A DNA stretch of 64,000 bases from Gilvibacter sediminis (lineage in GTDB: Bacteria > Bacteroidota > Bacteroidia > Flavobacteriales > Flavobacteriaceae), in NCBI RefSeq assembly GCF_028561565.1, contig NZ_JAQQTE010000022.1, positions 338,456-402,455 of the forward strand, written 5' to 3'. Shown here in pieces: positions 18,513 through 28,008 of this stretch. The translations under genes and the position numbers were made by a program. Each line of letters begins with the position of its first letter. Within the stretch, counting starts at the first letter, position 1. Under the pieces are notes generated by a model. It saw nothing but the letters and a program-made list of their open reading frames with translations. It searched no databases and was not told the DNA's origin.

Positions 18513-21500
18513 ATGTCGAAATTTAAACTCGTCCTTTCTTTGGCGCTCGCTTTTATTGTTCTGAGTTGTGCTACCTACTCAACCAAGATCGCTGAAGACT
18601 CGACCTACACCCAACCCCCGTCGACAGCAAAAAAGACACATTCTATTTTTCTTTTAGGCGATGCTGGATTTGCCAGCCAAGATCCAGACAAGTACTCTAT
18701 TGCAGGCTTTAAGGATATTTTAGAAGCCGAAGGCCAAGAGGATGATATTGCCATTTTCTTGGGCGATAATATCTACCCCAAAGGCTTGCCGCCAAAGTCC
18801 AATAAGGGGTACGAGGCGGCTAAGGGGTATTTAGATGCCCAAGTTGCTGCTATTGCCAACTTTAAAGGAAAGTCCTATTTCATTCCTGGGAATCACGATT
18901 GGTACAGCCGCGGACTACCGGGCCTAAAAAGGCAAGAAGATTATCTGGAGAAGGTCACCGATAACAATGAGATTTTCCAGCCAGAGAAAGGCTGTCCTAT
19001 TAGAACCAAGTCTATCAATGATGATTTGGAGATCATTTTTATTGACACCCAATGGTTTTTAGTGGATTGGGACAAACATCCAACCATGAATGACGATTGT
19101 GACATCAAGTCGAGAAACGATTTTTTCTTGGAACTAGAAGGGGAGCTTAAAAAGAATAATGAAAAGACCATCATCATCGCAACGCATCACCCCGCAATGA
19201 CCTATGGTCCTCACGGTGGTTATTTTTCAGCACGTCAACACCTTTTTCCATCAGGCAGTAAGATTCCACTGCCCATTTTAGGATCCTTTGTAGCCTTAGC
19301 GCGCTCTCAAGGTGGAGTGACCAATCAAGACCGCTACAACATGCGCTACGATGAGCTTATGGATCGCTTGACTACTATGGTGACCGCTTCAGACCGCGCC
19401 ATCATTGTCTCTGGGCATGAGCATACCTTACAGTTTATCGATTTAGATAATATCAAGCAGATCGTCTCTGGAGCAGGGTCTAAGAAGAGTCCTGTTGCGA
19501 TGGGGCCGGGAGCACAATTCGTATCGAGCTCTAGAGGATTTGCAGTATTGGACCTCTATGATGATCGTTCTAGTAAGGTGCGTTTTTATACTATGGAGGG
19601 AGCTGAAGCAACCTTAGTACACACTGCGGATGTCCATCCGGCAGAAGCACCTTACGATACCTCTGGGCTAGCGAGTAGTTTTGAAGATACTACCAATGCG
19701 AAAGCCTATACAGAAGGGACTGATAGAACTGACGGCTATCGCTGGTTTTGGGGAGATCACTACCGCTATATCTATGGGACGGATATCAAGGTGCCTGTGG
19801 TCACTCTAGATGAGTTCATGGGAGGCTTTACCATTGAACGAAAAGGGGGAGGTCACCAGACCCGATCTTTGCGTCTCATTGACAGTCAGGGAAGGAATTT
19901 TGCCCTTAGAGCTGTGAAAAAGAGTGCCGTGCAATTCCTTCAAACAGTGGCGTTTAAAGATAATTATGTAGAAAAAGACTTTAAGGAGACCCTCACAGAA
20001 GATGTATTGCTTGACTTCTACACTTCTAGCCATCCTTTTGCCAGCTTTACGGTAGGGCCGCTTTCTGATGCCATCGGACTATTTCATACCAATCCGCAAT
20101 TGGTTTATATGCCTAAACACCCTTATTTGGGCAAGTATAATGAAGAGTTTGGAGATGAGCTTTACATCATTGAAGAGCGCCCAGATGACGGTTTTCTAGA
20201 TGTGGTTTCCTTTGGAACTCCGGATGATATTGAAAGCACCTCAGACATGTTAGCCAACTTGCGCGCCGATGAAAAATATCAAATTGATGAGGCCAGCTAT
20301 ATTAAGGCGCGCTTGTTTGATATGTTGGTGGGAGATTGGGATCGCCACCAGGATCAATGGCGTTGGTCTCGTTTTGATATTTCTGACGACCAGAAGATCT
20401 ACCGACCCATTCCGCGGGATCGAGATCAAGTATACTCCAACTATGACGGCGCACTTTTAGATTTCTTAAAGGCGATCATACCTTCGACCCGTCAATTCCA
20501 AGAATTTGACTACGAGCAAAAAGACATCAAATGGATCAACTCCGCAGGGATTAAATTAGATCGAGCCCTTACCCAAGACAGCAACTTGAATGTTTGGTTG
20601 GAGCAGGCTGCCTATATCCGTCAGCAGATCACCGATGAGGTCATTGATGATGCTTTTTCTAAACTGCCTCCAGAAATTCAGGATGAAACTGCAGAAGAGA
20701 TCAAAGCCAAACTCAAGGCTCGCCTTTTGGATCTGGATGAATTAGCGCAACGCTATTATACCTATTTGAGCAAGTTAGTGATCATCACGGCCACAGATAA
20801 GGACGATTTGATCAACATTGAACGCGGCCGCGGAGAAACGCGAATCACTGTGAGTCGTATCAAAGACGGAGTGGCGCAAGCACCCTTTAAAACAAGAACG
20901 GTAAAGAGCTCAGAAACCAAAGAGGTTTGGATCTATGCCTTAGATGACGATGATAGAATTACCGCTAGTGGAGGCGGAAAAAACCCCGTGTTCATCCGTG
21001 TTATTGGAGGACAGAACAACGACATCTATGACCTGGAGGACGGGAGGCAGATAAAGATTTATGATCATGCCTCTAAACCGAACACCGTGGTAAATACCGG
21101 TGGCGCAGAACTGCGTTTAAAGGATATCTATTCCAACAATGTTTACGACTTCGATAAATACATCAACCGTATCAATATGATCGTGCCGACCATCGGATTT
21201 AATCCCGATGATGGCATTAAGATTGGTGCGACCAATACGTATACGGTAAAAGGCTTTAAGAATGATCCCTATCACAGAAAGCACGTGGTTAGCGCAGGTT
21301 ATTTCTTTGCGACCCAAGGCTTTGATTTGAAATATCAAGGAAATTTTGCCAACACCTTTGGCAATTGGGATCTGGTTGCGGGAGCGCGATTCACCAGTGA
21401 GAATTTCGCTTTGAATTTCTTCGGATTCGGAAACGATACGGAAAATTTTGATGATGACCTCGGCTTGGATTTCAATAGAGTGAAAACAGGAATCCTTCAA

Positions 21501-22214
21501 GGGTCTATTGGCGTTCAGAAGATAGGAGATGCGGGGAGTAGTTTTGCAGTTTCGCTTCGGGCAGAGCGCATTGAAGTGGATCCTACAGCAGATCGATTCG
21601 TCACCCAGTTTTTTGATCCGAATGATCCGATACTTACAGATTCCAAGACTTTTGGAACTGTTTTGTTTCATTACAATTATACAGGAGCGGATAACAGAGC
21701 CTATCCCACTCGTGGAATTTTCTTTGATTTTTCTGCAGGAGCAACAGCCAATCTAAAAGAAAGTGATAGGAACTTCGCCTTTGTGAAACCCTCTCTGGAA
21801 TTTTACAGCGCCTTGATCGGAACTCGTAAACTCGTTCTGCGCACACAGATTCAAGGACAGTTCAATATTGGAGATAATTTTGAGTTTTATCAGGGAGCCG
21901 TTTTAGGCGCCAATACAGGACTGAGAGGCTATCGTTTGCAGCGATTCACGGGCGAGAGTGCTCTGGCAATGTCTGCAGATTTACGCCTGCAACTCACAAA
22001 ATTTAAAACAGGATTATTGCCTTTAAAACTCGGTGTTTTTGGCGGATATGATTTGGGACGTGTATGGGTGGATGGAGAAGACTCAAACACTTGGCACGAC
22101 AGTGTCGGCGGAGGTTTATTGCTGACTGCGGTAGATGCGATCTCCGGTCAATTTGGCCTGTTTAACAGTGATGACGGCTTGCGATTCTCCTTCGGATTTG
22201 GAATTTCACTCTAA
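18513..22214 (+). CDS. Metallophosphoesterase / kinase-like / BamA-type beta-barrel fusion protein
   Basis: The 1233-residue protein starts with a lipoprotein-like signal (IVLSC, Cys19). Residues 45-350 are a calcineurin-like or purple-acid-phosphatase-like phosphoesterase with GDAG (49-52), GDN (84-86), GNHDW (126-130), THHP (224-227) and GHEHT (301-305). Residues about 430-650 look like an ATP-binding kinase-like domain: glycine-rich GGGHQTRS (445-452), lysines 469-470, GDWDRHQDQ (607-615) and PRDRDQ (634-639). The last 370 residues or so are beta-rich with FGFGN and NTGLRGYR motifs and end in aromatic/hydrophobic FGFGISL, as in Omp85/BamA-TamA 16-stranded barrels. The protein would therefore sit in the outer membrane with periplasmic enzymatic domains. 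The kinase-like assignment is my inference. Confidence 0.75.
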   Translation: MSKFKLVLSLALAFIVLSCATYSTKIAEDSTYTQPPSTAKKTHSIFLLGDAGFASQDPDKYSIAGFKDILEAEGQEDDIAIFLGDNIYPKGLPPKSNKGYEAAKGYLDAQVAAIANFKGKSYFIPGNHDWYSRGLPGLKRQEDYLEKVTDNNEIFQPEKGCPIRTKSINDDLEIIFIDTQWFLVDWDKHPTMNDDCDIKSRNDFFLELEGELKKNNEKTIIIATHHPAMTYGPHGGYFSARQHLFPSGSKIPLPILGSFVALARSQGGVTNQDRYNMRYDELMDRLTTMVTASDRAIIVSGHEHTLQFIDLDNIKQIVSGAGSKKSPVAMGPGAQFVSSSRGFAVLDLYDDRSSKVRFYTMEGAEATLVHTADVHPAEAPYDTSGLASSFEDTTNAKAYTEGTDRTDGYRWFWGDHYRYIYGTDIKVPVVTLDEFMGGFTIERKGGGHQTRSLRLIDSQGRNFALRAVKKSAVQFLQTVAFKDNYVEKDFKETLTEDVLLDFYTSSHPFASFTVGPLSDAIGLFHTNPQLVYMPKHPYLGKYNEEFGDELYIIEERPDDGFLDVVSFGTPDDIESTSDMLANLRADEKYQIDEASYIKARLFDMLVGDWDRHQDQWRWSRFDISDDQKIYRPIPRDRDQVYSNYDGALLDFLKAIIPSTRQFQEFDYEQKDIKWINSAGIKLDRALTQDSNLNVWLEQAAYIRQQITDEVIDDAFSKLPPEIQDETAEEIKAKLKARLLDLDELAQRYYTYLSKLVIITATDKDDLINIERGRGETRITVSRIKDGVAQAPFKTRTVKSSETKEVWIYALDDDDRITASGGGKNPVFIRVIGGQNNDIYDLEDGRQIKIYDHASKPNTVVNTGGAELRLKDIYSNNVYDFDKYINRINMIVPTIGFNPDDGIKIGATNTYTVKGFKNDPYHRKHVVSAGYFFATQGFDLKYQGNFANTFGNWDLVAGARFTSENFALNFFGFGNDTENFDDDLGLDFNRVKTGILQGSIGVQKIGDAGSSFAVSLRAERIEVDPTADRFVTQFFDPNDPILTDSKTFGTVLFHYNYTGADNRAYPTRGIFFDFSAGATANLKESDRNFAFVKPSLEFYSALIGTRKLVLRTQIQGQFNIGDNFEFYQGAVLGANTGLRGYRLQRFTGESALAMSADLRLQLTKFKTGLLPLKLGVFGGYDLGRVWVDGEDSNTWHDSVGGGLLLTAVDAISGQFGLFNSDDGLRFSFGFGISL

Positions 22215-22217
22215 GAT

Positions 22218-23057
22218 CTAGTCTCTTAGTTTTAAGGAGTAGAGCCATTGACGGCCTTTGTTGCGTTCTTCGCTGATCAACAACTCATCAGCATTTATAA
22301 AGCAGATTCCCTCTTTTTGAGACTCGTCGTCAAATTCGTAACGTTTTAGCGTAATAGAATCAAGTGCATTCGGGTCAAAATCTGGGATCAACCAAACGTT
22401 CTTATGACTGAGTAAGGCCAATTGACCGCTGGATTGGTGAAAGGCAGCACCGGTGATCTTACAATTGTCTTCCTTGCCACACAACGGAATGAATCCGCAG
22501 AAACGAGCTGTTTGTGTTCCGTTTTTTGCAGCAACTTCAAACACGGCCGTTCGATCTTTGAACTTATTGCGAAAGGTCTTGGTGAATAAATAAAAAGACC
22601 CGTTGCGGTAGATTAAAGCCTCTACATCATATTTGATCTTGCCCTTTTTAGTGGTATAATCCTCAGGAAACTCAATGGTAGTGGTCAATACGTTTTCTGG
22701 GCTATTGGGATCTGGAATCACGCCATAAATAGTCACGCTTTTACGGGAAAAATCATTGTTTCCAGTATCGCTGATGTAGACAATACCGTCATCGCCAATG
22801 GCCAGATCTTCCCAATCTTCATTATAGGTCCCCGGAGGAAAGACTTTTTTAGTGATGGTCCCGTCATTAGTGTCAATGCCATAAAGAACATCTCTATTGC
22901 CACTGTCGTTATGCGTCCACAGAACTGCTCCATCAAAGGCTAAGCCGCTAGATTCACTAACCTCATTAGACAGTTGAGTCAGTCCTTTTAGCTGCCCGAA
23001 CGTTAAAGCCGGGATTATCAATAAAACGAAGGTAAAGGTAAATTTGAATTTTCTCAC
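22218..23057 (-). CDS. Secreted beta-propeller-like protein (SdiA-regulated/YjiK-like)
   Basis: The 279-residue protein has a signal peptide (ending LTFGQ) and a beta-propeller-type repeat pattern, with blades such as ESSGLAFDGAVLWTHNDSG and EDLAIGDDGIVYISDTGNN, resembling YjiK/NHL-type propellers. There is no T9SS sorting domain. Its start is a GTG at 23057; no nearby in-frame ATG exists. The 3' end is three bases from the stop of the barrel fusion gene, which is convergent. Function is unknown. Confidence 0.65.
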   Translation of the reverse strand: MRKFKFTFTFVLLIIPALTFGQLKGLTQLSNEVSESSGLAFDGAVLWTHNDSGNRDVLYGIDTNDGTITKKVFPPGTYNEDWEDLAIGDDGIVYISDTGNNDFSRKSVTIYGVIPDPNSPENVLTTTIEFPEDYTTKKGKIKYDVEALIYRNGSFYLFTKTFRNKFKDRTAVFEVAAKNGTQTARFCGFIPLCGKEDNCKITGAAFHQSSGQLALLSHKNVWLIPDFDPNALDSITLKRYEFDDESQKEGICFINADELLISEERNKGRQWLYSLKLRD

Positions 23058-23169
23058 CCTGTAAAGTTACGAAGAAGTATGCTTTTTGGTACTCTTGATA
23101 GGTAGATTCCCACCGTGTTCATTTCTCCCAAAGACTTGCGGAAAAACTAGTGTTATTGGCTATATTTTA

Positions 23170-23177
23170 TATATTTG
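23170..23177 (+). promoter_or_regulatory. -7 box TATATTTG at the head of the polysaccharide locus
   Basis: Exact TAnnTTTG match, 56 bases before the start of the SLBB exporter gene. It leaves a leader of about 50 bases. It is the only strong promoter element before a run of 31 plus-strand genes, so it may drive much of the locus. Confidence 0.55.
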
Positions 23178-23233
23178 CGCAAGTTTTGAGGGCGGCTTTT
23201 TTGAGTCCTTGAGAATATCAATTTATCGACCAC

Positions 23234-25648
23234 ATGATTACATTTAAGTTTGTGAAGCAAATATCTCTAATCGCAATGTTTTTGTTTGCATTAGGGATTC
23301 AACAAACAACAGCTCAGGGCACAGTGTCTGGAGGCGATCTTAGCAACCTGACAGATTCCGAACTTTTGGAATACTGGGAGCAACTCCACGCTCAGGGTTA
23401 TACCATTGATCAAGTTAAAGCAGTTGCTCGGGCTAGAGGAATCTCTCCACAGCAAATCGCGGCCTTAGAAGAACGACTTATGTTGCTCGATGGTCAGACG
23501 GCTTCTGATGTTTACGATACTACCGCGAACCCCTTGACTTTAAGCACACCTGCTACTACAACTACAGCCGGTACGTGGGGAAGAGCAGTGGTTAAGGATT
23601 CCCTCTTCGGGTTTGATTTCTTCGCCAATGACAATATCTCTTTTGCGCCAAACCAAAACCTAGCTACTCCAGAATCTTATGTTTTGGGGCCTGGAGATGA
23701 ATTGGTGATCAGTGTCTGGGGAGCGGCAGAAAGTAATTATCTGGTTGAAGTTGATCGTGAAGGTGCCTTGCGCATTCCGAACATCGGCCCAATCTATGTC
23801 AGCGGCATGGCAATTAAAGATGCCAAACTAAAAATTAGAAGCGCATTAAAGCGCGTTTATGCAGGACTCTCTGCGCCAGCGAGCAGTCCTTATCGAGTAA
23901 ACCTAGATATTGCCATCTCCAACGTTCGTACCGTTCAGGTCAATATAATCGGAGAGGTTAAAGTTCCGGGTAGTTATAATTTGAGCGCGCTCTCTACAGT
24001 ACTCAATGCCCTTTACGCGAGTGGAGGACCTACACGAGAAGGTACTTTTAGAAATATTAAGTTGGTTCGCAACGGGGAAGACGTTGCTGTTTTTGACGTT
24101 TACCAATACTTAGTTCGCGGTGCCCAAGACGGAAACTTGACCTTACGTGACGGAGACGTCCTTTTGGTTGGTCCTTATGAGACGCGAGTGACTGTGAGCG
24201 GCCCTGTAAAGCGACCTGGGATCTATGAGTTGAAAGAAAATGAAACGTTTGCAGATCTTTTTGTGTATACAAGCGGATTTAAGAGCAATGCCTATAAAGA
24301 ACTCGTTGTTTTAGAGCGTATTGAGAACGATCGCCGCAAAGTAGTGGAGATTCCACTTTCTGAAATGCGAAGCGCCCAACCTAAGGATGGAGACCGCATT
24401 CGTGTTCAAGGAATCATCAATAAATTTGAGAATGCCGTAAGCATTGAAGGAGCTGTATACCGACCAGGTACTTATGAGTTTCAAGACGGTCTTACTTTAA
24501 AAGGATTAATTGAAAAGGCGAGCGGTGTGGATGAAACCGCATTTATGCAACGAGGTATTTTGATCAGCAGCATTGATGGAGTTCAAAAGACTTCCCGATC
24601 ATTTTCAGTAGCGGAGGTGATCAATGGACAAAACGATATTAGCTTACAGCCCAATGATGAGGTTCGCATTTACAATAAATACAGTCTTACGGAGCAACCA
24701 ACCTTAACGATTGATGGCGCGGTGAATAATCCGGACAGCTATCCTTTCATAGAGAATCTAACGGTAGAGGATCTTATTTTAATTGCCGGTGGATTACGTG
24801 CAGGAGCTAATCCTATGGTTATTGACGTTTACCGCAGGATCAATGACGACAGTTTTGAAACCTTGACCGAAAGCTTTTCTGTAAGTGCCGATGAAACCCT
24901 TAGTCAAAGTACAGGTGGTTTTGTTTTACAACCTTTTGATCGTGTAGCGGTCCGTTATATGCAAGGGTATGGAGATTACAAAACAGTACAAATTGGCGGA
25001 GAGATTATTCGTCCTGGATCTTACAGCTTAGCTCAGAAAGACGAGCGTATTTCAGATCTAGTGGATCGTTCTGGTGGGGTATCTCCCTACGCCTTTGTGG
25101 AAGGGGCTTATTTGATCAGAAAGAATCCTTACTACAATGAAGAGATTCAAAATGCAGTGCGCGTGGATCTACAGGACAGCACAGCAACTAACCTAGATTT
25201 GCGCAATCGCAGTGAATTCAAGGTGGGTATTGATCTTCAAAAAATATTGAGCGCAGACGGAAGAGGTTCTAAATACGATCTCATTTTGGAAAACGGAGAT
25301 GAGCTTTTTATCCCATCCACTAAACAAACCATCAAAGTAGAAGGAGAAGTACTTTCTCCGAGCATGGTTCGTTTTGATGAGAACTATACACTTTTAGATT
25401 ATATCAACCGTTCGGGTGGTTTTTCTACTAATGCCAAGCAGGGTAAAGTTTATGTGGTCTACGCCAACGGTGATATTGCATCGACCAAACGATTTTTGTT
25501 CTTTAGATCATTCCCGAAATTAAAACCGGGGGCTATTATTTTGGTGCCGGCTAAACCAGACAGACGTCCATTAACGGTACAAGAAGGAGTGGGTATTACC
25601 ACAGGATTGGTAACCGTAGGGCTTTTAATTGATAGACTTCTAAGATAA
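23234..25648 (+). CDS. Wza-like outer-membrane polysaccharide export protein with six SLBB domains
   Basis: This 804-residue protein has a signal peptide (ending TTAQG), an N-terminal helical region with GYTIDQVKAVARARG, a polysaccharide-export domain starting near PGDELVISVWG (about 152-162), and six SLBB repeats. Each repeat carries a G-V/E-V-x-x-P-G-x-Y turn, for instance GEVKVPGSY, GPVKRPGIY, GAVYRPGTY and GEIIRPGSY. It ends in a hydrophobic helix, VTVGLLIDRLL. Such OPX proteins form the channel by which capsule or exopolysaccharide crosses the outer membrane. Wza of E. coli has fewer SLBB repeats (two), so the periplasmic stack should be taller here. It is the first gene of the locus and pairs with the Wzz-like gene downstream. 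Confidence 0.92.
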   Translation: MITFKFVKQISLIAMFLFALGIQQTTAQGTVSGGDLSNLTDSELLEYWEQLHAQGYTIDQVKAVARARGISPQQIAALEERLMLLDGQTASDVYDTTANPLTLSTPATTTTAGTWGRAVVKDSLFGFDFFANDNISFAPNQNLATPESYVLGPGDELVISVWGAAESNYLVEVDREGALRIPNIGPIYVSGMAIKDAKLKIRSALKRVYAGLSAPASSPYRVNLDIAISNVRTVQVNIIGEVKVPGSYNLSALSTVLNALYASGGPTREGTFRNIKLVRNGEDVAVFDVYQYLVRGAQDGNLTLRDGDVLLVGPYETRVTVSGPVKRPGIYELKENETFADLFVYTSGFKSNAYKELVVLERIENDRRKVVEIPLSEMRSAQPKDGDRIRVQGIINKFENAVSIEGAVYRPGTYEFQDGLTLKGLIEKASGVDETAFMQRGILISSIDGVQKTSRSFSVAEVINGQNDISLQPNDEVRIYNKYSLTEQPTLTIDGAVNNPDSYPFIENLTVEDLILIAGGLRAGANPMVIDVYRRINDDSFETLTESFSVSADETLSQSTGGFVLQPFDRVAVRYMQGYGDYKTVQIGGEIIRPGSYSLAQKDERISDLVDRSGGVSPYAFVEGAYLIRKNPYYNEEIQNAVRVDLQDSTATNLDLRNRSEFKVGIDLQKILSADGRGSKYDLILENGDELFIPSTKQTIKVEGEVLSPSMVRFDENYTLLDYINRSGGFSTNAKQGKVYVVYANGDIASTKRFLFFRSFPKLKPGAIILVPAKPDRRPLTVQEGVGITTGLVTVGLLIDRLLR

Positions 25649-25654
25649 GCGATC

Positions 25655-26734
25655 ATGAGTAGCATCAATTTATTTGAACTTTTAGGATTAATCTGGAAGA
25701 AAAGACGCTTCGTGATCAAGGTCATGGTTGTCTTTTTGATCTTTGGGGCGTTGATCGCCGTTTTTTCTCCGAAGCAGTTTTCATCCAAAACCATCATTCT
25801 TCCTCAAATTAGCGGGAGTCAAGGTTTAGGGAAGAAGCTTGGTGGATTTGCAAAGCTTGTAGGGCTTAATTTAGACGATAACGGAAAGAATGAGATCTTT
25901 CCAACACTCTATCCAATCATCGCCACGAGTATTCCTTTTCAGAAAGAAATACTGAGTGCGCCCATCAAGGATGAGAAAACAGGGGAAATGATCCCGCTGA
26001 CGGAGTATTTAAACTCGATTGATCTCAAGGAGCCCACAGATTATGTCAAAGAGTATACGGTAGGTTTACCTGGAAAAGTGATTGGACTTTTTAGAAGCGG
26101 AGAGGAGAAATCGTATCAGCTGCAAGACACCACCATTGTTGTGCTTTCCAGAGCAGAAAAGGAGCAGATCGCGTATTTGGAGAATCACGTTAAGGTGGCC
26201 TTCAACGATTTGGAAGGATTCGTAGAGGTCTCAGCCACGCTTCCGGACCCATCGGTTTCAGCTCAGCTTACCAAGCACGTGCAAATTTTATTGCAGGACT
26301 ACATCATCGAGTTCAATATCTCTAAGGCTCAAGAAGAATTGGAATATCTCATGGAAAGACATGAAGAGGCCCGTGAGATCTATGAGGAGAAAAGAAATCG
26401 TTTAGGGCAGTTCCGAGACCGAAACAAGAACTACATCAGTTCAATCAGTGAAAACCGTTACGAACAACTCAAGACCGAGAATGACTTGGCCTTCAATGTC
26501 TATTCTCAGCTGGCAAATCAGCTAGAATCTGCCAAACTACAGGTTAAGAGAGATACACCGGTCTTTACCATTTTAAAACCAGTTTCTATTCCATTAGAGC
26601 CTGCAGGACCCAGTAAGATCGGGATCATTATTCTGTACGTATTCTTCGGATTGATCCTAGGTACTTTTATAGTATTGGCACGAAAGTTCATTCCTGAACT
26701 CAAAGAGCTGATCACTGCTCCAAAGACTCAATAG
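25655..26734 (+). CDS. Wzz-type chain-length determinant (polysaccharide co-polymerase without kinase domain)
   Basis: The 359-residue protein has a Wzz N-terminal domain with a first membrane helix (about 15-36, VIKVMVVFLIFGALIAVF), a large periplasmic coiled region (about 215-300) and a second helix near the C-terminus (IIILYVFFGLILGTFIVLA). It stops shortly after that helix, so it lacks the BY-kinase domain of Wzc proteins and is a PCP-1-like copolymerase. It should set chain length together with the Wzy polymerase and the SLBB exporter immediately upstream. The gap to the exporter gene is six bases. Confidence 0.88.
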   Translation: MSSINLFELLGLIWKKRRFVIKVMVVFLIFGALIAVFSPKQFSSKTIILPQISGSQGLGKKLGGFAKLVGLNLDDNGKNEIFPTLYPIIATSIPFQKEILSAPIKDEKTGEMIPLTEYLNSIDLKEPTDYVKEYTVGLPGKVIGLFRSGEEKSYQLQDTTIVVLSRAEKEQIAYLENHVKVAFNDLEGFVEVSATLPDPSVSAQLTKHVQILLQDYIIEFNISKAQEELEYLMERHEEAREIYEEKRNRLGQFRDRNKNYISSISENRYEQLKTENDLAFNVYSQLANQLESAKLQVKRDTPVFTILKPVSIPLEPAGPSKIGIIILYVFFGLILGTFIVLARKFIPELKELITAPKTQ

Positions 26735-26743
26735 CCCTTAATC

Positions 26744-27547
26744 ATGGAAAACAATAAGCACTTGTTAACGGCTGTAAAAGCAGCTTTAGATGCAGGACGA
26801 GTCATCATGGAGGTTTATGAAGCTCCTTTTGATGTCGAAATCAAAGATGATAATTCACCTTTGACCATTGCAGACAAAAAGGCAAACGATGTCATCAACA
26901 GCTACCTGCAGCCAACAGGCATTCCCATCATCAGTGAAGAGAACAAGCAATTGGATTATTCAGAGCGTAAGCATTGGGAGCAGTGTTGGATCGTTGATCC
27001 TTTAGACGGGACCAAGGAGTTTATTAAGCGCAATGGAGAATTTACCGTTAATATTGCTTTGACGCATTTGGGAGTTCCCAAGTTAGGCGTGATCTATGCG
27101 CCCTATACAAGAGAGTTGTATTTTGCTCAAACTGAAGCAGAGAAGGCCTATAAGGTAGTGGTTCCTGAAAATGAGCAACACCAGGCCGAAGCATTGATGG
27201 AAGCCGCCCAGCCCATCCATCCAAGTCCTGATGAAAAGCAAATGCGCATTGTCGGATCTCGATCCCATTTGAACGATGATACTAAGGCCTATATTGACGG
27301 TCTTACAACAGCAAAGGAGAAAGAAATTGTCTCTAAAGGAAGTTCCTTGAAGTTTTGTTTGGTTGCGGAAGGTAAAGCGGATGTTTATCCGAGATTTGCC
27401 CCTACAATGGAGTGGGACACTGCTGCCGGACAAGCGATCTGTGAAGCCGTTGGAGTTCATGTTGTCGCCTTACCTGCCAACAGTCCGATGCGTTATAATC
27501 GAGAAGATCTTTTGAATCCTTGGTTCTTGGTAACCAAGGAAATTTAA
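26744..27547 (+). CDS. cysQ: 3'(2'),5'-bisphosphate nucleotidase (PAP phosphatase)
   Basis: CysQ hydrolyses 3'-phosphoadenosine 5'-phosphate (PAP), the by-product of every PAPS-dependent sulfotransferase, to AMP. The 267-residue protein has the inositol-monophosphatase-superfamily motifs: EE at the first metal site (ISEENK, about 64-69), WIVDPLDGTKEF (about 85-96, metal and phosphate binding) and EWDTAAGQA near the C-terminus. Its position at the head of the sulfate-activation module and the presence of five sulfotransferases downstream fit disposal of PAP, which inhibits sulfotransferases. Confidence 0.93.
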   Translation: MENNKHLLTAVKAALDAGRVIMEVYEAPFDVEIKDDNSPLTIADKKANDVINSYLQPTGIPIISEENKQLDYSERKHWEQCWIVDPLDGTKEFIKRNGEFTVNIALTHLGVPKLGVIYAPYTRELYFAQTEAEKAYKVVVPENEQHQAEALMEAAQPIHPSPDEKQMRIVGSRSHLNDDTKAYIDGLTTAKEKEIVSKGSSLKFCLVAEGKADVYPRFAPTMEWDTAAGQAICEAVGVHVVALPANSPMRYNREDLLNPWFLVTKEI

Positions 27548-27550
27548 GTC

Positions 27551-28006
27551 ATGCCGAATTTTAAACAAGAGTCTCATTACCGAAGCCTGATTAAAGGAAT
27601 CACTTGGCGTATAGTGGCTACAACAGACACTATCCTGGTGGTTTTGCTGGTGACCTGTTTGGCAGATCAATGCAGCCTTGAGGATGGATTGAAGATCGGA
27701 TTTATTGAGTTCTTCTTGAAATTGGGGATCTACTACGTACACGAAAGAATTTGGCAAAAGATCCTTTTTGGTCAACGCATTACCAAAAAACGGACCTTAT
27801 TTAAAACCTTGTCCTGGCGTTTAGTAGCCACAACAACGACCTTCATCATTGCCGGTGCAGTGTTGAATGAGTTTGATGAAATTGCACTATACATTGCTTT
27901 GACGGAATTGTTTACAAAATTCATCTTGTACTATTTTCACGAGCGCATGTGGTTAAAACTGCCATTGGGACGCGTACGGAACTACCTTAAAAACTTAAAG
28001 AAATAG
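27551..28006 (+). CDS. Tandem DUF2061 membrane protein in the PAPS module
   Basis: The 151-residue protein consists of two DUF2061 repeats of about 60 residues each. Both have the same pattern: SLIKGITWRIVATTDT ... YYVHERIWQK, and TLFKTLSWRLVATTTT ... YYFHERMWLK. Each repeat has two hydrophobic helices, so the protein is an inner-membrane protein with about four helices. Biochemical function of the family is unknown. It lies three bases after cysQ and two before cysC, so it is almost certainly co-translated with the sulfate-activation genes. A role in sulfate handling is inferred from location only. Confidence 0.85.
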   Translation: MPNFKQESHYRSLIKGITWRIVATTDTILVVLLVTCLADQCSLEDGLKIGFIEFFLKLGIYYVHERIWQKILFGQRITKKRTLFKTLSWRLVATTTTFIIAGAVLNEFDEIALYIALTELFTKFILYYFHERMWLKLPLGRVRNYLKNLKK

Positions 28007-28008
28007 GC

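Noticed and set aside
21117-21671. Minus-strand open frame of 184 codons
   Set aside because: It is antisense to the beta-barrel part of the fusion protein and shows no domain of its own.
23178-23233. Possible JUMPstart/ops-like element (GGGCGGC followed by a T-run) in the leader of the polysaccharide locus
   Set aside because: Similarity to the enterobacterial ops core is limited to a few bases, and no RfaH/UpxY-type antiterminator gene was recognised in the window.
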